DNA from: Synergistales bacterium
Lineage (GTDB): Bacteria > Synergistota > Synergistia > Synergistales > Aminithiophilaceae
Direction: 5' to 3'
Assembly (NCBI GenBank): GCA_018433595.1
Contig: JAHDQY010000040.1
Coordinates: forward strand, 1-33,750
Length of the DNA stretch: 33,750 bases
Both the position numbers and the translations under genes were made by a program. A model generated the notes under the pieces. That model saw nothing but the letters and a program-made list of their open reading frames with translations. It made no database searches and was not told the origin of the DNA. Shown in pieces: positions 6,640 to 14,541 of the stretch. Numbering within the stretch: the first letter of the stretch is position 1; every line of letters starts with the position of its first letter.

Positions 6640-7872
6640 ATGCCCCAAAGACCGGCAACACCATCGAATCCCACTGCCATCGAAGCTTCCGGCGCGTTCG
6701 TCGAAACCGTGTCACTGAAACCCTTTCAATCCGGCACACTCGACGGCCTCACCTTTACCGTCAAAGACAACATCGACCTGGGAGGACACAAAACTTCCTT
6801 CGGGAACCCGAGCTGGCGGGACGAGCATCCCGCAGCGATCCACAATGCGCTCTGCGTCGATCAGCTCCTGGCTGCCGGCGCAACCTGCATCGGGAAGGTC
6901 GTCGCCGACGAATTCACCTATAGCCTGGACGGCGAAAGCCACTTCTTCGGCACTCCGCTCAACGCAAAGGCTCCGGACCGCATACCGGGAGGATCTTCCA
7001 GCGGTTCGGCTTCATCGGTTGCCTGCGGGCTCGCCGATTTCTCGATAGGGACGGATTCGGGGGGATCGATCCGAGTTCCGGCGAGTCTATGCGGGATCTG
7101 GGGAATGCGGCCTTCGCTCCACCGGATATCCGAAGCGGGCGTACTGCCTTTCATGCCTAGCGTAAGCACGGTCGGTGCCGTGGCAAACGACTTCGAGACC
7201 CTCAACCGAGTCATGCGGGTTCTGCTCAGGAGCGGGATCGAGGACACCGCCAGGCTGGAAAGGATCGTCATGCTCGATGACGCGTTCCACATCGCAGACG
7301 AATCCGTCCGCGACGCTGCGAAAAACATGATCAAGCGCATGGCAAAACGCGCCGCCATCACGCTCGAACATGCCGGTTTTTCCGACGTCGCCGATCGAGA
7401 TATGGACCTCTCCTCCTGCAACGAGGACGCTTTGCGGAACCTGCAAACGATGGAATTCGAAAATACGGTGGGGGACTGGATTGAGAGCTACAAGCCGAAG
7501 CTCGGATCCACGTTTTCGATGGCCTACGGGAACGTGAAATCCTTCGACCGGACAACGGTCATGGAATCCCTCGATCTGTGCGAACGCCTTTTCCGGGGAA
7601 TCAACCGCTTTCTGAAGACCGGGACCATCATCTGCTTCCCCACTACGCCCACGGTGGCCCCGCCGAAGGAATCTCTCAATACGATGGAAGCAGTTCTGGA
7701 TTTCTACGACCGGACGATGGCCGTGACATCCTTTTCGGGAGCAGGGCGCTTGCCCGAGATCTCGGCACCTCTACTGTCGATCGACGGATGCCCCGTCGGG
7801 TTGTCCTTTGCGGCCGCCCATTACCAGGACGAGTTCCTTTTGAAGGCCCTCCGGGAGCTGCTCCACCCCTGA
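6640..7872 (+). CDS. Amidase (amidase signature family, AMI1-like)
   Basis: This 410-aa cytoplasmic amidase signature enzyme hydrolyses a carboxamide to acid and ammonia. The Ser-cisSer-Lys triad is readable: Lys42 in FTVKDNID, cis-Ser119 in GGSSSGSA and nucleophile Ser143 in GTDSGGSIR. The 24-residue spacing between the two serines is as in the family. The N-terminal half (SFGNPSW, APDRIPGGSSSGSA, VPASLCGIWGMRPS) resembles plant indole-3-acetamide hydrolase AMI1 and bacterial relatives, rather than GatA. No gatB or gatC is nearby. The frame starts earlier, but GAAGGGAAGGG just before the ATG at 6640 marks the start. It is a lone plus-strand gene among minus-strand genes, lying between the tRNA fragment at 6468 and the intact tRNA, which hints at acquisition. 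The substrate is unknown. Confidence 0.88.
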   Translation: MPQRPATPSNPTAIEASGAFVETVSLKPFQSGTLDGLTFTVKDNIDLGGHKTSFGNPSWRDEHPAAIHNALCVDQLLAAGATCIGKVVADEFTYSLDGESHFFGTPLNAKAPDRIPGGSSSGSASSVACGLADFSIGTDSGGSIRVPASLCGIWGMRPSLHRISEAGVLPFMPSVSTVGAVANDFETLNRVMRVLLRSGIEDTARLERIVMLDDAFHIADESVRDAAKNMIKRMAKRAAITLEHAGFSDVADRDMDLSSCNEDALRNLQTMEFENTVGDWIESYKPKLGSTFSMAYGNVKSFDRTTVMESLDLCERLFRGINRFLKTGTIICFPTTPTVAPPKESLNTMEAVLDFYDRTMAVTSFSGAGRLPEISAPLLSIDGCPVGLSFAAAHYQDEFLLKALRELLHP

Positions 7873-7876
7873 CTCC

Positions 7877-8023
7877 TCATCGCATCAAAGGACGTGCGGA
7901 ACACCAACGGCATCCCGGAGGGACTGGACAGTCTCTTCGCCATCTCCCTGTCAAAGCACGGTTCACCAGGTCTGCAAATTCGGCACGGGCGTCGGTGGCG
8001 GTCATCGTTGTTCCCTCGCTCAT
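7877..8023 (-). pseudogene. Truncated Phd/YefM-like antitoxin start (remnant)
   Basis: A 48-codon minus-strand frame begins MSEGTTMTATDARAEFADL and continues VNRA. This is the usual N-terminus of Phd/YefM antitoxins (TATDARAxFADLVNR). A GGAAGGGGGGA ribosome-binding site lies ahead of the ATG at 8023; a second ATG is at 8005. After VNRA the similarity stops, and the rest (TGRWRRDCPVPP) does not look like the family in any frame. I see no toxin gene next to it. It looks like a gene cut off by a junction near 7955. The call rests on about 20 residues. Confidence 0.4.
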
Positions 8024-8137
8024 CTCTATCCCCCCTTCCGAGGCATCTGTGCGTTATGTTCCTTATGTGCTTTATTGATGCTCGTGCCATCCTCGCTGAA
8101 GTCCTCCATACGGAACACGGGAAAAAGAAAGCAAGAA

Positions 8138-8167
8138 AAGGGCTCAGGCGGAATCGCCTGAGCCCTT
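8138..8167 (-). terminator. Terminator of the tRNA operon
   Basis: The arms AAGGGCTCAGGCG and CGCCTGAGCCCTT form a 13-bp stem with a 4-nt loop. On the minus strand the stem ends in CCCTTTTCTT. It lies 8 nt beyond the end of tRNA-Thr(GGT). The strong stem could also stop plus-strand transcription coming from the amidase gene. Confidence 0.85.
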
Positions 8168-8175
8168 GCTATTAC

Positions 8176-8251
8176 TGGAGCCGACTTCCGGACTCGAACC
8201 GGAGACCCCATCCTTACCATGGATGTGCTCTACCTGCTGAGCTAAGTCGGC
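8176..8251 (-). tRNA. tRNA-Thr (anticodon GGT)
   Basis: 76 nt including an encoded CCA. The acceptor stem is GCCGACT/AGTCGGC. The anticodon arm CATCC-ATGGTAA-GGATG has GGT at positions 34-36, and the T-arm is TCCGG-TTCGAGT-CCGGA. It is the last tRNA of the cluster. Its 3' part is repeated at 6468-6511. Confidence 0.97.
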
Positions 8252-8266
8252 CTATCGGCATAAATA

Positions 8267-8352
8267 TGGTGGTGGGAGTAGGATTTGAACCTACGTAGGC
8301 GCTAGCCGGCAGATTTACAGTCTGCTGCCTTTGACCACTCGGCCATCCCACC
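8267..8352 (-). tRNA. tRNA-Tyr (anticodon GTA)
   Basis: 86 nt including CCA, with a long variable arm as expected of a class II tRNA. The acceptor stem is GGTGGGA/TCCCACC. The anticodon arm GCAGA-CTGTAAA-TCTGC gives GTA. It is 15 nt upstream of tRNA-Thr(GGT), so the two are processed from one transcript. Confidence 0.97.
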
Positions 8353-8412
8353 ACATCGACTCCGCCCTCGATACGGCCTCTTGCAAACCCTTGCCGTTAC
8401 TGGACCTGAGGT

Positions 8413-8441
8413 ATATTACCCCAGACTCCCCCGTCTGTCAA
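8413..8441 (-). promoter_or_regulatory. Internal promoter for tRNA-Tyr and tRNA-Thr(GGT)
   Basis: On the minus strand a perfect TTGACA (8436-8441) and TAATAT (8413-8418) are spaced by 17 nt, in the 118-nt gap behind tRNA-Thr(TGT). This would let the Tyr-Thr pair be transcribed separately from the first tRNA. Confidence 0.75.
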
Positions 8442-8470
8442 CCGCACCGTTCGAAGTGCGAAAAAAGCCC

Positions 8471-8546
8471 TGGAGCCGGCGGCCGGACTTGAACCGGCGA
8501 CCTGCTGATTACAAGTCAGCTGCTCTACCAGCTGAGCTACACCGGC
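8471..8546 (-). tRNA. tRNA-Thr (anticodon TGT)
   Basis: 76 nt including CCA. The acceptor stem is GCCGGTG/CGCCGGC (one G-T-type pair) and the anticodon arm GCTGA-CTTGTAA-TCAGC gives TGT. It is followed by GGGCTTTTTTC, where transcription may partly end before the next promoter. Confidence 0.97.
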
Positions 8547-8557
8547 CCGGCTACCGT

Positions 8558-8585
8558 ATTATAGCGTACCGATGGCGACCGTCAA
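8558..8585 (-). promoter_or_regulatory. Strong promoter of tRNA-Thr(TGT)
   Basis: On the minus strand TTGACG (8580-8585) and a perfect TATAAT (8558-8563) are 16 nt apart, ending 11 nt before the tRNA 5' end. Confidence 0.8.
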
Positions 8586-8650
8586 CGCGCAGGTTCGAGC
8601 ATCGCCAGCCATAGAAGATAGAGTGCCTCTGGGCGCTGTCGTACCCAGGC

Positions 8651-8947
8651 TCAAAGGCTCTCCTCGACAGATTGGACGAAGGCCTTGATGCCGGCCCGGT
8701 GCACCTCTTCCCTTTCCTTGAAGACCCGCAGCTTCTCCAGAAGCCCCGCAACGGTTTCTTCGTCGCCGACGATGAAGAAGGCCCAGTTTTTGCCGGGGAA
8801 GACGGCGTCGTTCCAGTGTGTCTTACAGCCGTGGTGACAGCCGAGGACGTCGGGCCAGGTCGTATATCCTTCGACGCCGTCACGGTCCAGGAGGTCAAGG
8901 ACTTCTTCGACGAGGCTCTCGTTACAGAAGATCCAGACTGCCTTCAC
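8651..8947 (-). CDS. Small PII-like protein encoded at the end of the RND efflux operon
   Basis: A 98-aa soluble protein with the alternating strand/helix pattern and length of PII-like (ferredoxin-fold) proteins that often accompany RND transporters. The assignment is from size, pattern and context, not from a decisive motif. It carries a Cys/His cluster (Cys37, His38, His39, Cys41, His44) that could bind a metal. The hydrophobic strand NWAFFIVGDEE is followed by a helix. It starts with GTG at 8947, with AAGGAGG 9 nt ahead, and overlaps the 3' end of the RND pump gene by 26 nt, so the two are translationally linked. It may sense or modulate the pump; this is inference. Confidence 0.6.
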   Translation of the reverse strand: MKAVWIFCNESLVEEVLDLLDRDGVEGYTTWPDVLGCHHGCKTHWNDAVFPGKNWAFFIVGDEETVAGLLEKLRVFKEREEVHRAGIKAFVQSVEESL

Positions 8948-11900
8948 GACGCTTCGCCTCCTTCAGCTCCTGAAATCGCGGGGTCCTGCGGATCCGCTCT
9001 TCGACGATGCTGTACAGGACCGGGACGAGGACGAGGGTGACCAGAGTGGAGAGGGAGAGCCCCCCCATGACGGAGATGGCGAGGGGACGCCAGATTTCGG
9101 CCCCTTCTCCCCGGCTGATCGCCATGGGCAGCATGCCGAAGAAGGTGGTGAGGGTCGTCATGAGGACGGGGCGAAGGCGCCGCTCCCCCGCTTCGAAGAG
9201 CGCCTCGCGAAGGCCGACCCCGCGGGCCCGAACGAGGTTGGTGTAGTCGACGAGGACGATGGCGTTGTTGACGACGATGCCGATGAGCATGATGATCCCC
9301 AGGAAGCCCTGGATCGAGAGGTTGACGCCCGTCAGCAGGTAGGCGAAGACGACACCCGTCAGGGCGAAGGGGACGCTGAACATGATGATGAGAGGGTCGA
9401 GATAGGCCTCATACTGACCGGCCATGACCATGTAGACAAGGATGACCCCCAGCAGGGCCATGAGAGCCAGTTGGCGGAATGCCTCCGACTGCTCTTTTAC
9501 CTCCCCCCCGAACTCGACGGAGATGTCTCCGGGAAGATCCATGGCAGCGACGGCACGGACAGCGTCAGCTGTCACCTGTCCCAGAGCCCGCCCATGGACA
9601 TCGGCTTCGACGGAGATGGTCCGCCGCCGGTTTTTACGGTCGATCTCCGGCGCACCTCGGGTCACCTCCACCCGGGCAATCGAAGAGAGCCGGTGAGGCT
9701 GCCCCGATGCGGAAGGCACCATGAGGCGGTCGAGGACATCCATGTCGTCCCGTTCGTCCTCGTTGAGGCGAAGCCGGATGGGGTAATCGTCCTCCCCTTC
9801 CCAGAAGCTCTCCCGGGTCTTGTGACCGTAGAAGTAGCCTCGCAGGGTCTGCGCCACCGTGGCGGTGCGGACGCCAAGGAGAGCGGCGCGGTCCCGGTCG
9901 ACGTCGACATGAATTTCGGGACGGTCCGGTTTCTGACTCAGGATGACGTCGACGGTTCCCGGGACGGCGCGGATCCGTTCGGCGAGATCTCCGGCGACGG
10001 AGAGGACCTGGCTCAAATCGTCTCCGTAGACTTCGATCTTGAGCGGCTTGGAGCCGAGGAACATGGACTTGACGGGCGAGGAGACGATTACGGTCATCCG
10101 CTCGATGCCGGGTTTGGCGGCAAGCCAGGAGCGGATCTGCTGTGCCACGTCGAAAGCGGAGCGCTTGCGGTCTGACTTGTCGAGAAGCTTGATGCCGACG
10201 GTACCGACGTTGGGGCCTTCTTCCTGTCCCACTGCGGATCCGTAGCCCTCTTCGGTCTGGCCGTCCCACCCGAAGATCCAGCGGGCCTCGGGGACCTCTT
10301 CCTGACAGTAGACGATGATCTCCCGAACCAGCCTGTCGGTCACTTCGTTTTTCGTCCCCTCGGGAAGGCGGAAGGAGATGGAGATCTCTCCCGTATCCGG
10401 GTCTCCCATCAGTTCCGTTCCGATGAAACGGAAACCCAGGAGGGTCAGGACCAAGAGCAGGAAGGCCAGGAGAAGGATCTTTTTCCGGTTCCCGACGGCC
10501 CATTGCAGGAACCTTCTGTAGCCGCGCTCAAGCGCCGACAGGAAGCGCTCGGCCAGGCGCTGGAAACGGGAGGGCCGCGTTTCTGCCCGGAAAACCTTGG
10601 CGGCCAGGACAGGGACAAAGGTGAGAGCGACGGCCAAAGAGGCTGCAACGGCCAAAACCATGACGATGGAGAGAGCCGAGAAGACGACGCCGACGAGGCC
10701 GGAGACCAGGGCGAGGGGGAGCAGAACGACGACGGTGGTCAGCGTCGACGCGATAAGGGCCGAGCCGACCTCTTCGGCCCCGAGGACGGCGGCGACATGG
10801 CGGCGCTCCCCCTGTTCGATGTGGTGAATGATCTGGTCCGTGGAGACGATGGAGTTGTCGACGACCATGCCGCTGGCAACGGCCAGGGCCGAGAGGGTCA
10901 TGATATTGAGGGTGAAACCGAGCTGTCTCATGACCATGAAGGTCATGATGAGGGAGAAGGGGATGGCCGTGCAGACGACGAGAGAGGCCGAAAGACGCTG
11001 CAAGAAGGCCCAGGTGACGAGGAAAACCAGGATGATGCCCGTCACCAGGGAAGTCGTCAGATTTTTCAGCGACATCATGATGTAGTCGGCGGTATTGAAA
11101 ACAACGTCGTAGGCCACGTCCGACGGCAGCCGGTCCTTCATCTTTTCGAGACGATTCATGACGGCCCTGGTGACCTCGACGGTGTTGGCGTCACTGTTTT
11201 TCAAAACGACGAGGACGACGGCAGGCTTCTGCCCCATCCAGCCGTTGACCTCGGCCTCTCTGTAGCCGTCGACGACGGAGGCCACATCGGCGACGCGCAC
11301 GGGACGCCCCCCGACGGAACCGACGATGACCTGGCCGACCTCTTCGAGAGAGCGGAAACGTCCCGGAACACGGAGGTGGTATTGCAGACTGCCCTCCTTG
11401 AGGCTCCCGGCGGGAAGGTTGAGGTTTTCCTGTTCCAGGGCGGCGGCAATGGACTGCAGGGAGAGACGGTATGCCTCAAGGCGCTCAAGATCCACGTCGA
11501 CTCGGATTTCCCTCTCCATGCCGCCATAGAGGAGGATCTGGCCGACACCCTGGACCTGTTTGAGATTTTCGACGATGGTCTTGTCGGCGAAATGGTAGAG
11601 GGCGGGGTAGGAGCGCTCCGCCGTAAGAGCCACGATCGCGACGGGAACCGTTCCTGAAGAGACCCGCAGGATGATGGGCTCCTCCACGTCATCGGGAAGC
11701 TTCCTTTTGGCGAAGGTCACGGCATCTCGGATGTCGCCGACTTTCACATCAAGATCGGAGCCCCATTTGAATTTGACGGAGACGATGGAGAGGTTGTCGA
11801 CGGATTTGGAGTGAAGCTCGTCGACACCCTCGATGAGGGCCATCTGATCCTCCATCTCCTTGGAGACCCGCTGCTCCACATCCTCAGCCGAGGCTCCGGG

Positions 11901-12053
11901 CCAGGTGGTGAGGATCGTGACGACGGGAGGCTCGATGTCGGGGAGCATGTCGAGCTTCATCCCCCAGAGAGCGACAATCCCCAGCAGGAGCGCAGCGACG
12001 AAAATCATCGTCGTCGAAACGGAACGCTTGACGGCCAGTCCGGGCAGCTTCAC
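8922..12053 (-). CDS. RND-family efflux transporter (AcrB/HAE-type inner-membrane pump)
   Basis: A 1043-aa proton-driven inner-membrane pump of the hydrophobe/amphiphile RND family, full length (12 membrane helices, two large periplasmic loops). The N-terminus has helix 1 (MIFVAALLLGIVALWGM), then PDIEPPVVTILTTWPGASAEDVE, a family signature. In helix 4, GMVVDNSIVSTDQ has a single Asp where AcrB has Asp-Asp. In helix 10, GIVVNNAIVLVDY has Asn at the AcrB Lys940 position, as in many non-AcrB HAE pumps. It starts with GTG at 12053, overlapping the adaptor stop by 4 nt. The substrate is unknown: the helix-4 residues do not match the heavy-metal (CzcA) type clearly. Confidence 0.93.
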   Translation of the reverse strand: MKLPGLAVKRSVSTTMIFVAALLLGIVALWGMKLDMLPDIEPPVVTILTTWPGASAEDVEQRVSKEMEDQMALIEGVDELHSKSVDNLSIVSVKFKWGSDLDVKVGDIRDAVTFAKRKLPDDVEEPIILRVSSGTVPVAIVALTAERSYPALYHFADKTIVENLKQVQGVGQILLYGGMEREIRVDVDLERLEAYRLSLQSIAAALEQENLNLPAGSLKEGSLQYHLRVPGRFRSLEEVGQVIVGSVGGRPVRVADVASVVDGYREAEVNGWMGQKPAVVLVVLKNSDANTVEVTRAVMNRLEKMKDRLPSDVAYDVVFNTADYIMMSLKNLTTSLVTGIILVFLVTWAFLQRLSASLVVCTAIPFSLIMTFMVMRQLGFTLNIMTLSALAVASGMVVDNSIVSTDQIIHHIEQGERRHVAAVLGAEEVGSALIASTLTTVVVLLPLALVSGLVGVVFSALSIVMVLAVAASLAVALTFVPVLAAKVFRAETRPSRFQRLAERFLSALERGYRRFLQWAVGNRKKILLLAFLLLVLTLLGFRFIGTELMGDPDTGEISISFRLPEGTKNEVTDRLVREIIVYCQEEVPEARWIFGWDGQTEEGYGSAVGQEEGPNVGTVGIKLLDKSDRKRSAFDVAQQIRSWLAAKPGIERMTVIVSSPVKSMFLGSKPLKIEVYGDDLSQVLSVAGDLAERIRAVPGTVDVILSQKPDRPEIHVDVDRDRAALLGVRTATVAQTLRGYFYGHKTRESFWEGEDDYPIRLRLNEDERDDMDVLDRLMVPSASGQPHRLSSIARVEVTRGAPEIDRKNRRRTISVEADVHGRALGQVTADAVRAVAAMDLPGDISVEFGGEVKEQSEAFRQLALMALLGVILVYMVMAGQYEAYLDPLIIMFSVPFALTGVVFAYLLTGVNLSIQGFLGIIMLIGIVVNNAIVLVDYTNLVRARGVGLREALFEAGERRLRPVLMTTLTTFFGMLPMAISRGEGAEIWRPLAISVMGGLSLSTLVTLVLVPVLYSIVEERIRRTPRFQELKEAKRREGSLDLL

Positions 12054-13186
12054 TCCCGAGACACCTCCAGGAGGACACCGTCCCGCAAGGAGCCGGAACG
12101 GGTCCGAACGACGATATCCTCCTCGCTGAGGCCATCGATGATTTCAATCCAGTTGCCCTCTTCGAAGCCCGTCTTGACGATACGGCTGCGGGCCCTTCCG
12201 TCGCCGTCGACGACGTAACATATCTGTTCTCCCGTGCCTTCCAGGCGGAAGAGGGCCTCCCGAGGAAGAGCCCTGCCCCGGCGCTCGCCGGCATAGATCG
12301 TGACTCTGGCAAAGAGCCCCGGCCGAAGCCTCCCGTCGCTTTCGAGAAGGACTTCGACGTCGCCGGTTCGAGTGGCCCCGTCAAGGGCCGGAGAGAGACG
12401 GCTGACGGCCCCCTGAAAGGTCTCGCCGTTCAGGGCGTCGATGGTGAGCGTCACCTCCTGCCCCGTTTTGATGCGCAGAAAGGAACGCTCCGGAAGGGCT
12501 CCCTTGACCTTGACCCGGTCCTGGCGATTGATGACAAAGGCCGGCGAGACGACATTGGAGCTGTCGCCGGGATCGATGAGGCGAGCGGCGACAACGCCGT
12601 CGACGGGAGCGGCAAGGCGATGGTAGCCCATCTGCGTGACAAGCTCTCCCTTGGCCTCCCGGGCCTGGAGAAGCGCCTTCTCCGCCGCCTCCCGGACCGC
12701 CGTCGCGGCCTCGTGTTGACCCTTGACGTGATCGTAGCTCTGGCGGCTGACGACCTCCTCTTCGAGAAGGCTCCGGAACCGCTCGTGATCAAGGCGCAGC
12801 GTCTCCTCCTGGGCACGGGCCTGACGCAGCCCGGCCGAGGCGGCCGCGACGGCGGCCTCGGCCTGAGCCAATCCGGCACTCAGCAGCGTGTCATCGAGAA
12901 GGGCCAGCACCTGGCCCTCGCGAACGACATCGCCGACATCGACGGTAACGGAGAGGACGGTCCGTCCCGGAAGTTTGGCGACGACGGCAGCCGATTCCTC
13001 GGGCTCAAGGGTCCCGACAAAACGGAACGTTTCCCGGAAAAGATGCGGCTCCAGTCGGGTGACCTCCACGGGAAGGCTTTTCTCCAAGCCGCTCTCATCG
13101 ACAAGATGACGGGCCTGAAAGCCGCGAAAGACGACCAGGCCCAGAAAGAGCAGGACCAAGGAGAGGGGGAGAACGATTCGCTTCAT
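12050..13186 (-). CDS. RND efflux periplasmic adaptor (membrane fusion protein)
   Basis: A 378-aa adaptor linking the pump to the outer-membrane channel. It has an N-terminal membrane anchor or signal (MKRIVLPLSLVLLFLGLVVF), then a biotinyl-lipoyl half-domain (GTLEPEESAAVVAKLPGRTV, VDVGDVVREGQVLALLDD). A coiled-coil hairpin rich in Ala, Glu and Arg covers about residues 100-185, then the second lipoyl half (HRLAAPVDGVVAARLIDPGD) and a beta-barrel/membrane-proximal domain. No lipobox Cys is seen at the N-terminus. ATG at 13186 overlaps the stop of the TolC-like gene (ATGA), and its own stop overlaps the GTG of the pump. Confidence 0.92.
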   Translation of the reverse strand: MKRIVLPLSLVLLFLGLVVFRGFQARHLVDESGLEKSLPVEVTRLEPHLFRETFRFVGTLEPEESAAVVAKLPGRTVLSVTVDVGDVVREGQVLALLDDTLLSAGLAQAEAAVAAASAGLRQARAQEETLRLDHERFRSLLEEEVVSRQSYDHVKGQHEAATAVREAAEKALLQAREAKGELVTQMGYHRLAAPVDGVVAARLIDPGDSSNVVSPAFVINRQDRVKVKGALPERSFLRIKTGQEVTLTIDALNGETFQGAVSRLSPALDGATRTGDVEVLLESDGRLRPGLFARVTIYAGERRGRALPREALFRLEGTGEQICYVVDGDGRARSRIVKTGFEEGNWIEIIDGLSEEDIVVRTRSGSLRDGVLLEVSRE

Positions 13187-14541
13187 TGCCTGTCGATATC
13201 TCCTTTCATGCTCGAATCTCTTCCCAGACCAACAGCGTAGGCAAGATCGGCATCGGCCTGAAAGGCGTCGTAGACGGCCTGAACCAGCTGCGTCCGGGCA
13301 TTGGTGAGGGCCACCTGGGCGTCGAGGACGTCAAGGTTGGTCCCGACCTGAGCCTTGTAGCGCCGCAGGGCCATGCGATGATCCTCCTCGGCCAGAGTCA
13401 CCTGGTCGACAGCGACACGGAAGCGCTGCAAGGCCGAGTCGAGAGCGAGGCGAGCCGTCGAGACTTCAAGCAGAACCTGCTGGCGGAGGTCGTCCATTCG
13501 CGCCATTGCCTCCTGGGCCGCCGCTTCAGCTCTCTCCACGTTGGAACGGACCTCCCCGGAATCGTAGAGACGCCACTGAGCGGCCAGGGTCACCTTCCAC
13601 TGATCCTGCAGGTCGGGATAGAAGGTATCACCGACATCGCTGGCCTCGGCCTCGAAAACAACCTGAGGCCTGGCCTGCCCCGCCGCAGCCTTGGCCGTAA
13701 ATTCGGCAATGGACCGAACCGCCTGGAGCGCCTTCAGCTCAGGCCGGGAGGCAATGGCCGCCGCCTCGGCCTGGGCGAGATCAAGCAAGGCAAACTCCGG
13801 CAGCTCTTTGAGCGGCTCGGGTAACAGCATTTCCTCTCCCAGGGGGACACCGAGAGCCCGCTCCAGCCCTTTCCGGGCCACCTCCACGGCATTGGCCGCC
13901 CGAATCCGCCCCAACTCGGCGTCGGAGAGGGAGACCTGGGCCCTGAGGAGCTCGTTTTTGGCGACAAGACCGTTGGCGAAGAGCGCCTCGGCATCCTTGC
14001 GATGCCCCTCGGCCAGAGCCACCGCCTCCTGGGCGACCTCCAGAGCGGCCCGGGCCTGCTGGAGACCGAAATAGGCCCGGCTGGCGCCGTTGAGAACCGT
14101 CTGAACGGTCCGGATCTCCTCCGCCCTTCGGGCTTCGGCCTCCAGCCGGGAAGCCGCCAGGTTGGCCTGAAGAGTGCCGCCGCTGTAGAGAACCTGGGTC
14201 AGCGTCAACGCCGCTTTCCAGGTCTCCTTGAAGCCGTCCCGGACAAAGCCGGGGCCCGGAATGACGGGTTTTAGAGGTTCCTCATTGTAGCGGATGACGG
14301 CGAGAGAGGCGTCCAGGCGGGGCCCCAGTTTGGACGCCTCTTTTCGCGAAGCCGCCTCGGTCTGGCGGACCCGTTCCCGCGCCGCAGCGATCTGACCGTT
14401 GTGGCTTTCAGCGAGATCGAGGGCCCTTTCCAGCGTCAGTACCTCTCCGGCCCACACCCGCCGCCCCAAGGCGAGCGTCACGACGCAGAGAACCACCAGC
14501 AGGGCCATTCTCCACAGGCGGAACCGATGGAAATCAGACAT
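13183..14541 (-). CDS. TolC-like outer-membrane efflux channel protein
   Basis: A 452-aa outer-membrane channel subunit of the OEP/TolC family. The N-terminus is a signal peptide (basic start, hydrophobic LLVVLCVVTLALG, then about VWAGEV). Two homologous helical repeats follow, with Ala/Glu/Gln-rich coiled coils and the motifs LTLTQVLYSGG and QWRLYDSGEVRSNVERAEA. The C-terminal repeat contains VGTNLDVLDAQVALTNART, typical of the family. The open frame extends 54 codons upstream into tetR, but the ATG at 14541 has GGGGGAGAGAG just ahead and starts the signal peptide. It overlaps the end of tetR by 8 nt. It completes a tripartite pump with the two genes downstream. Confidence 0.92.
   Translation of the reverse strand: MSDFHRFRLWRMALLVVLCVVTLALGRRVWAGEVLTLERALDLAESHNGQIAAARERVRQTEAASRKEASKLGPRLDASLAVIRYNEEPLKPVIPGPGFVRDGFKETWKAALTLTQVLYSGGTLQANLAASRLEAEARRAEEIRTVQTVLNGASRAYFGLQQARAALEVAQEAVALAEGHRKDAEALFANGLVAKNELLRAQVSLSDAELGRIRAANAVEVARKGLERALGVPLGEEMLLPEPLKELPEFALLDLAQAEAAAIASRPELKALQAVRSIAEFTAKAAAGQARPQVVFEAEASDVGDTFYPDLQDQWKVTLAAQWRLYDSGEVRSNVERAEAAAQEAMARMDDLRQQVLLEVSTARLALDSALQRFRVAVDQVTLAEEDHRMALRRYKAQVGTNLDVLDAQVALTNARTQLVQAVYDAFQADADLAYAVGLGRDSSMKGDIDRQ

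Noticed and set aside
10503-11657. Plus-strand open frame of 384 codons inside the RND pump gene
   Set aside because: Antisense shadow with Asp/Gly/Glu-rich low-complexity sequence. The RND reading is continuous with all family motifs.
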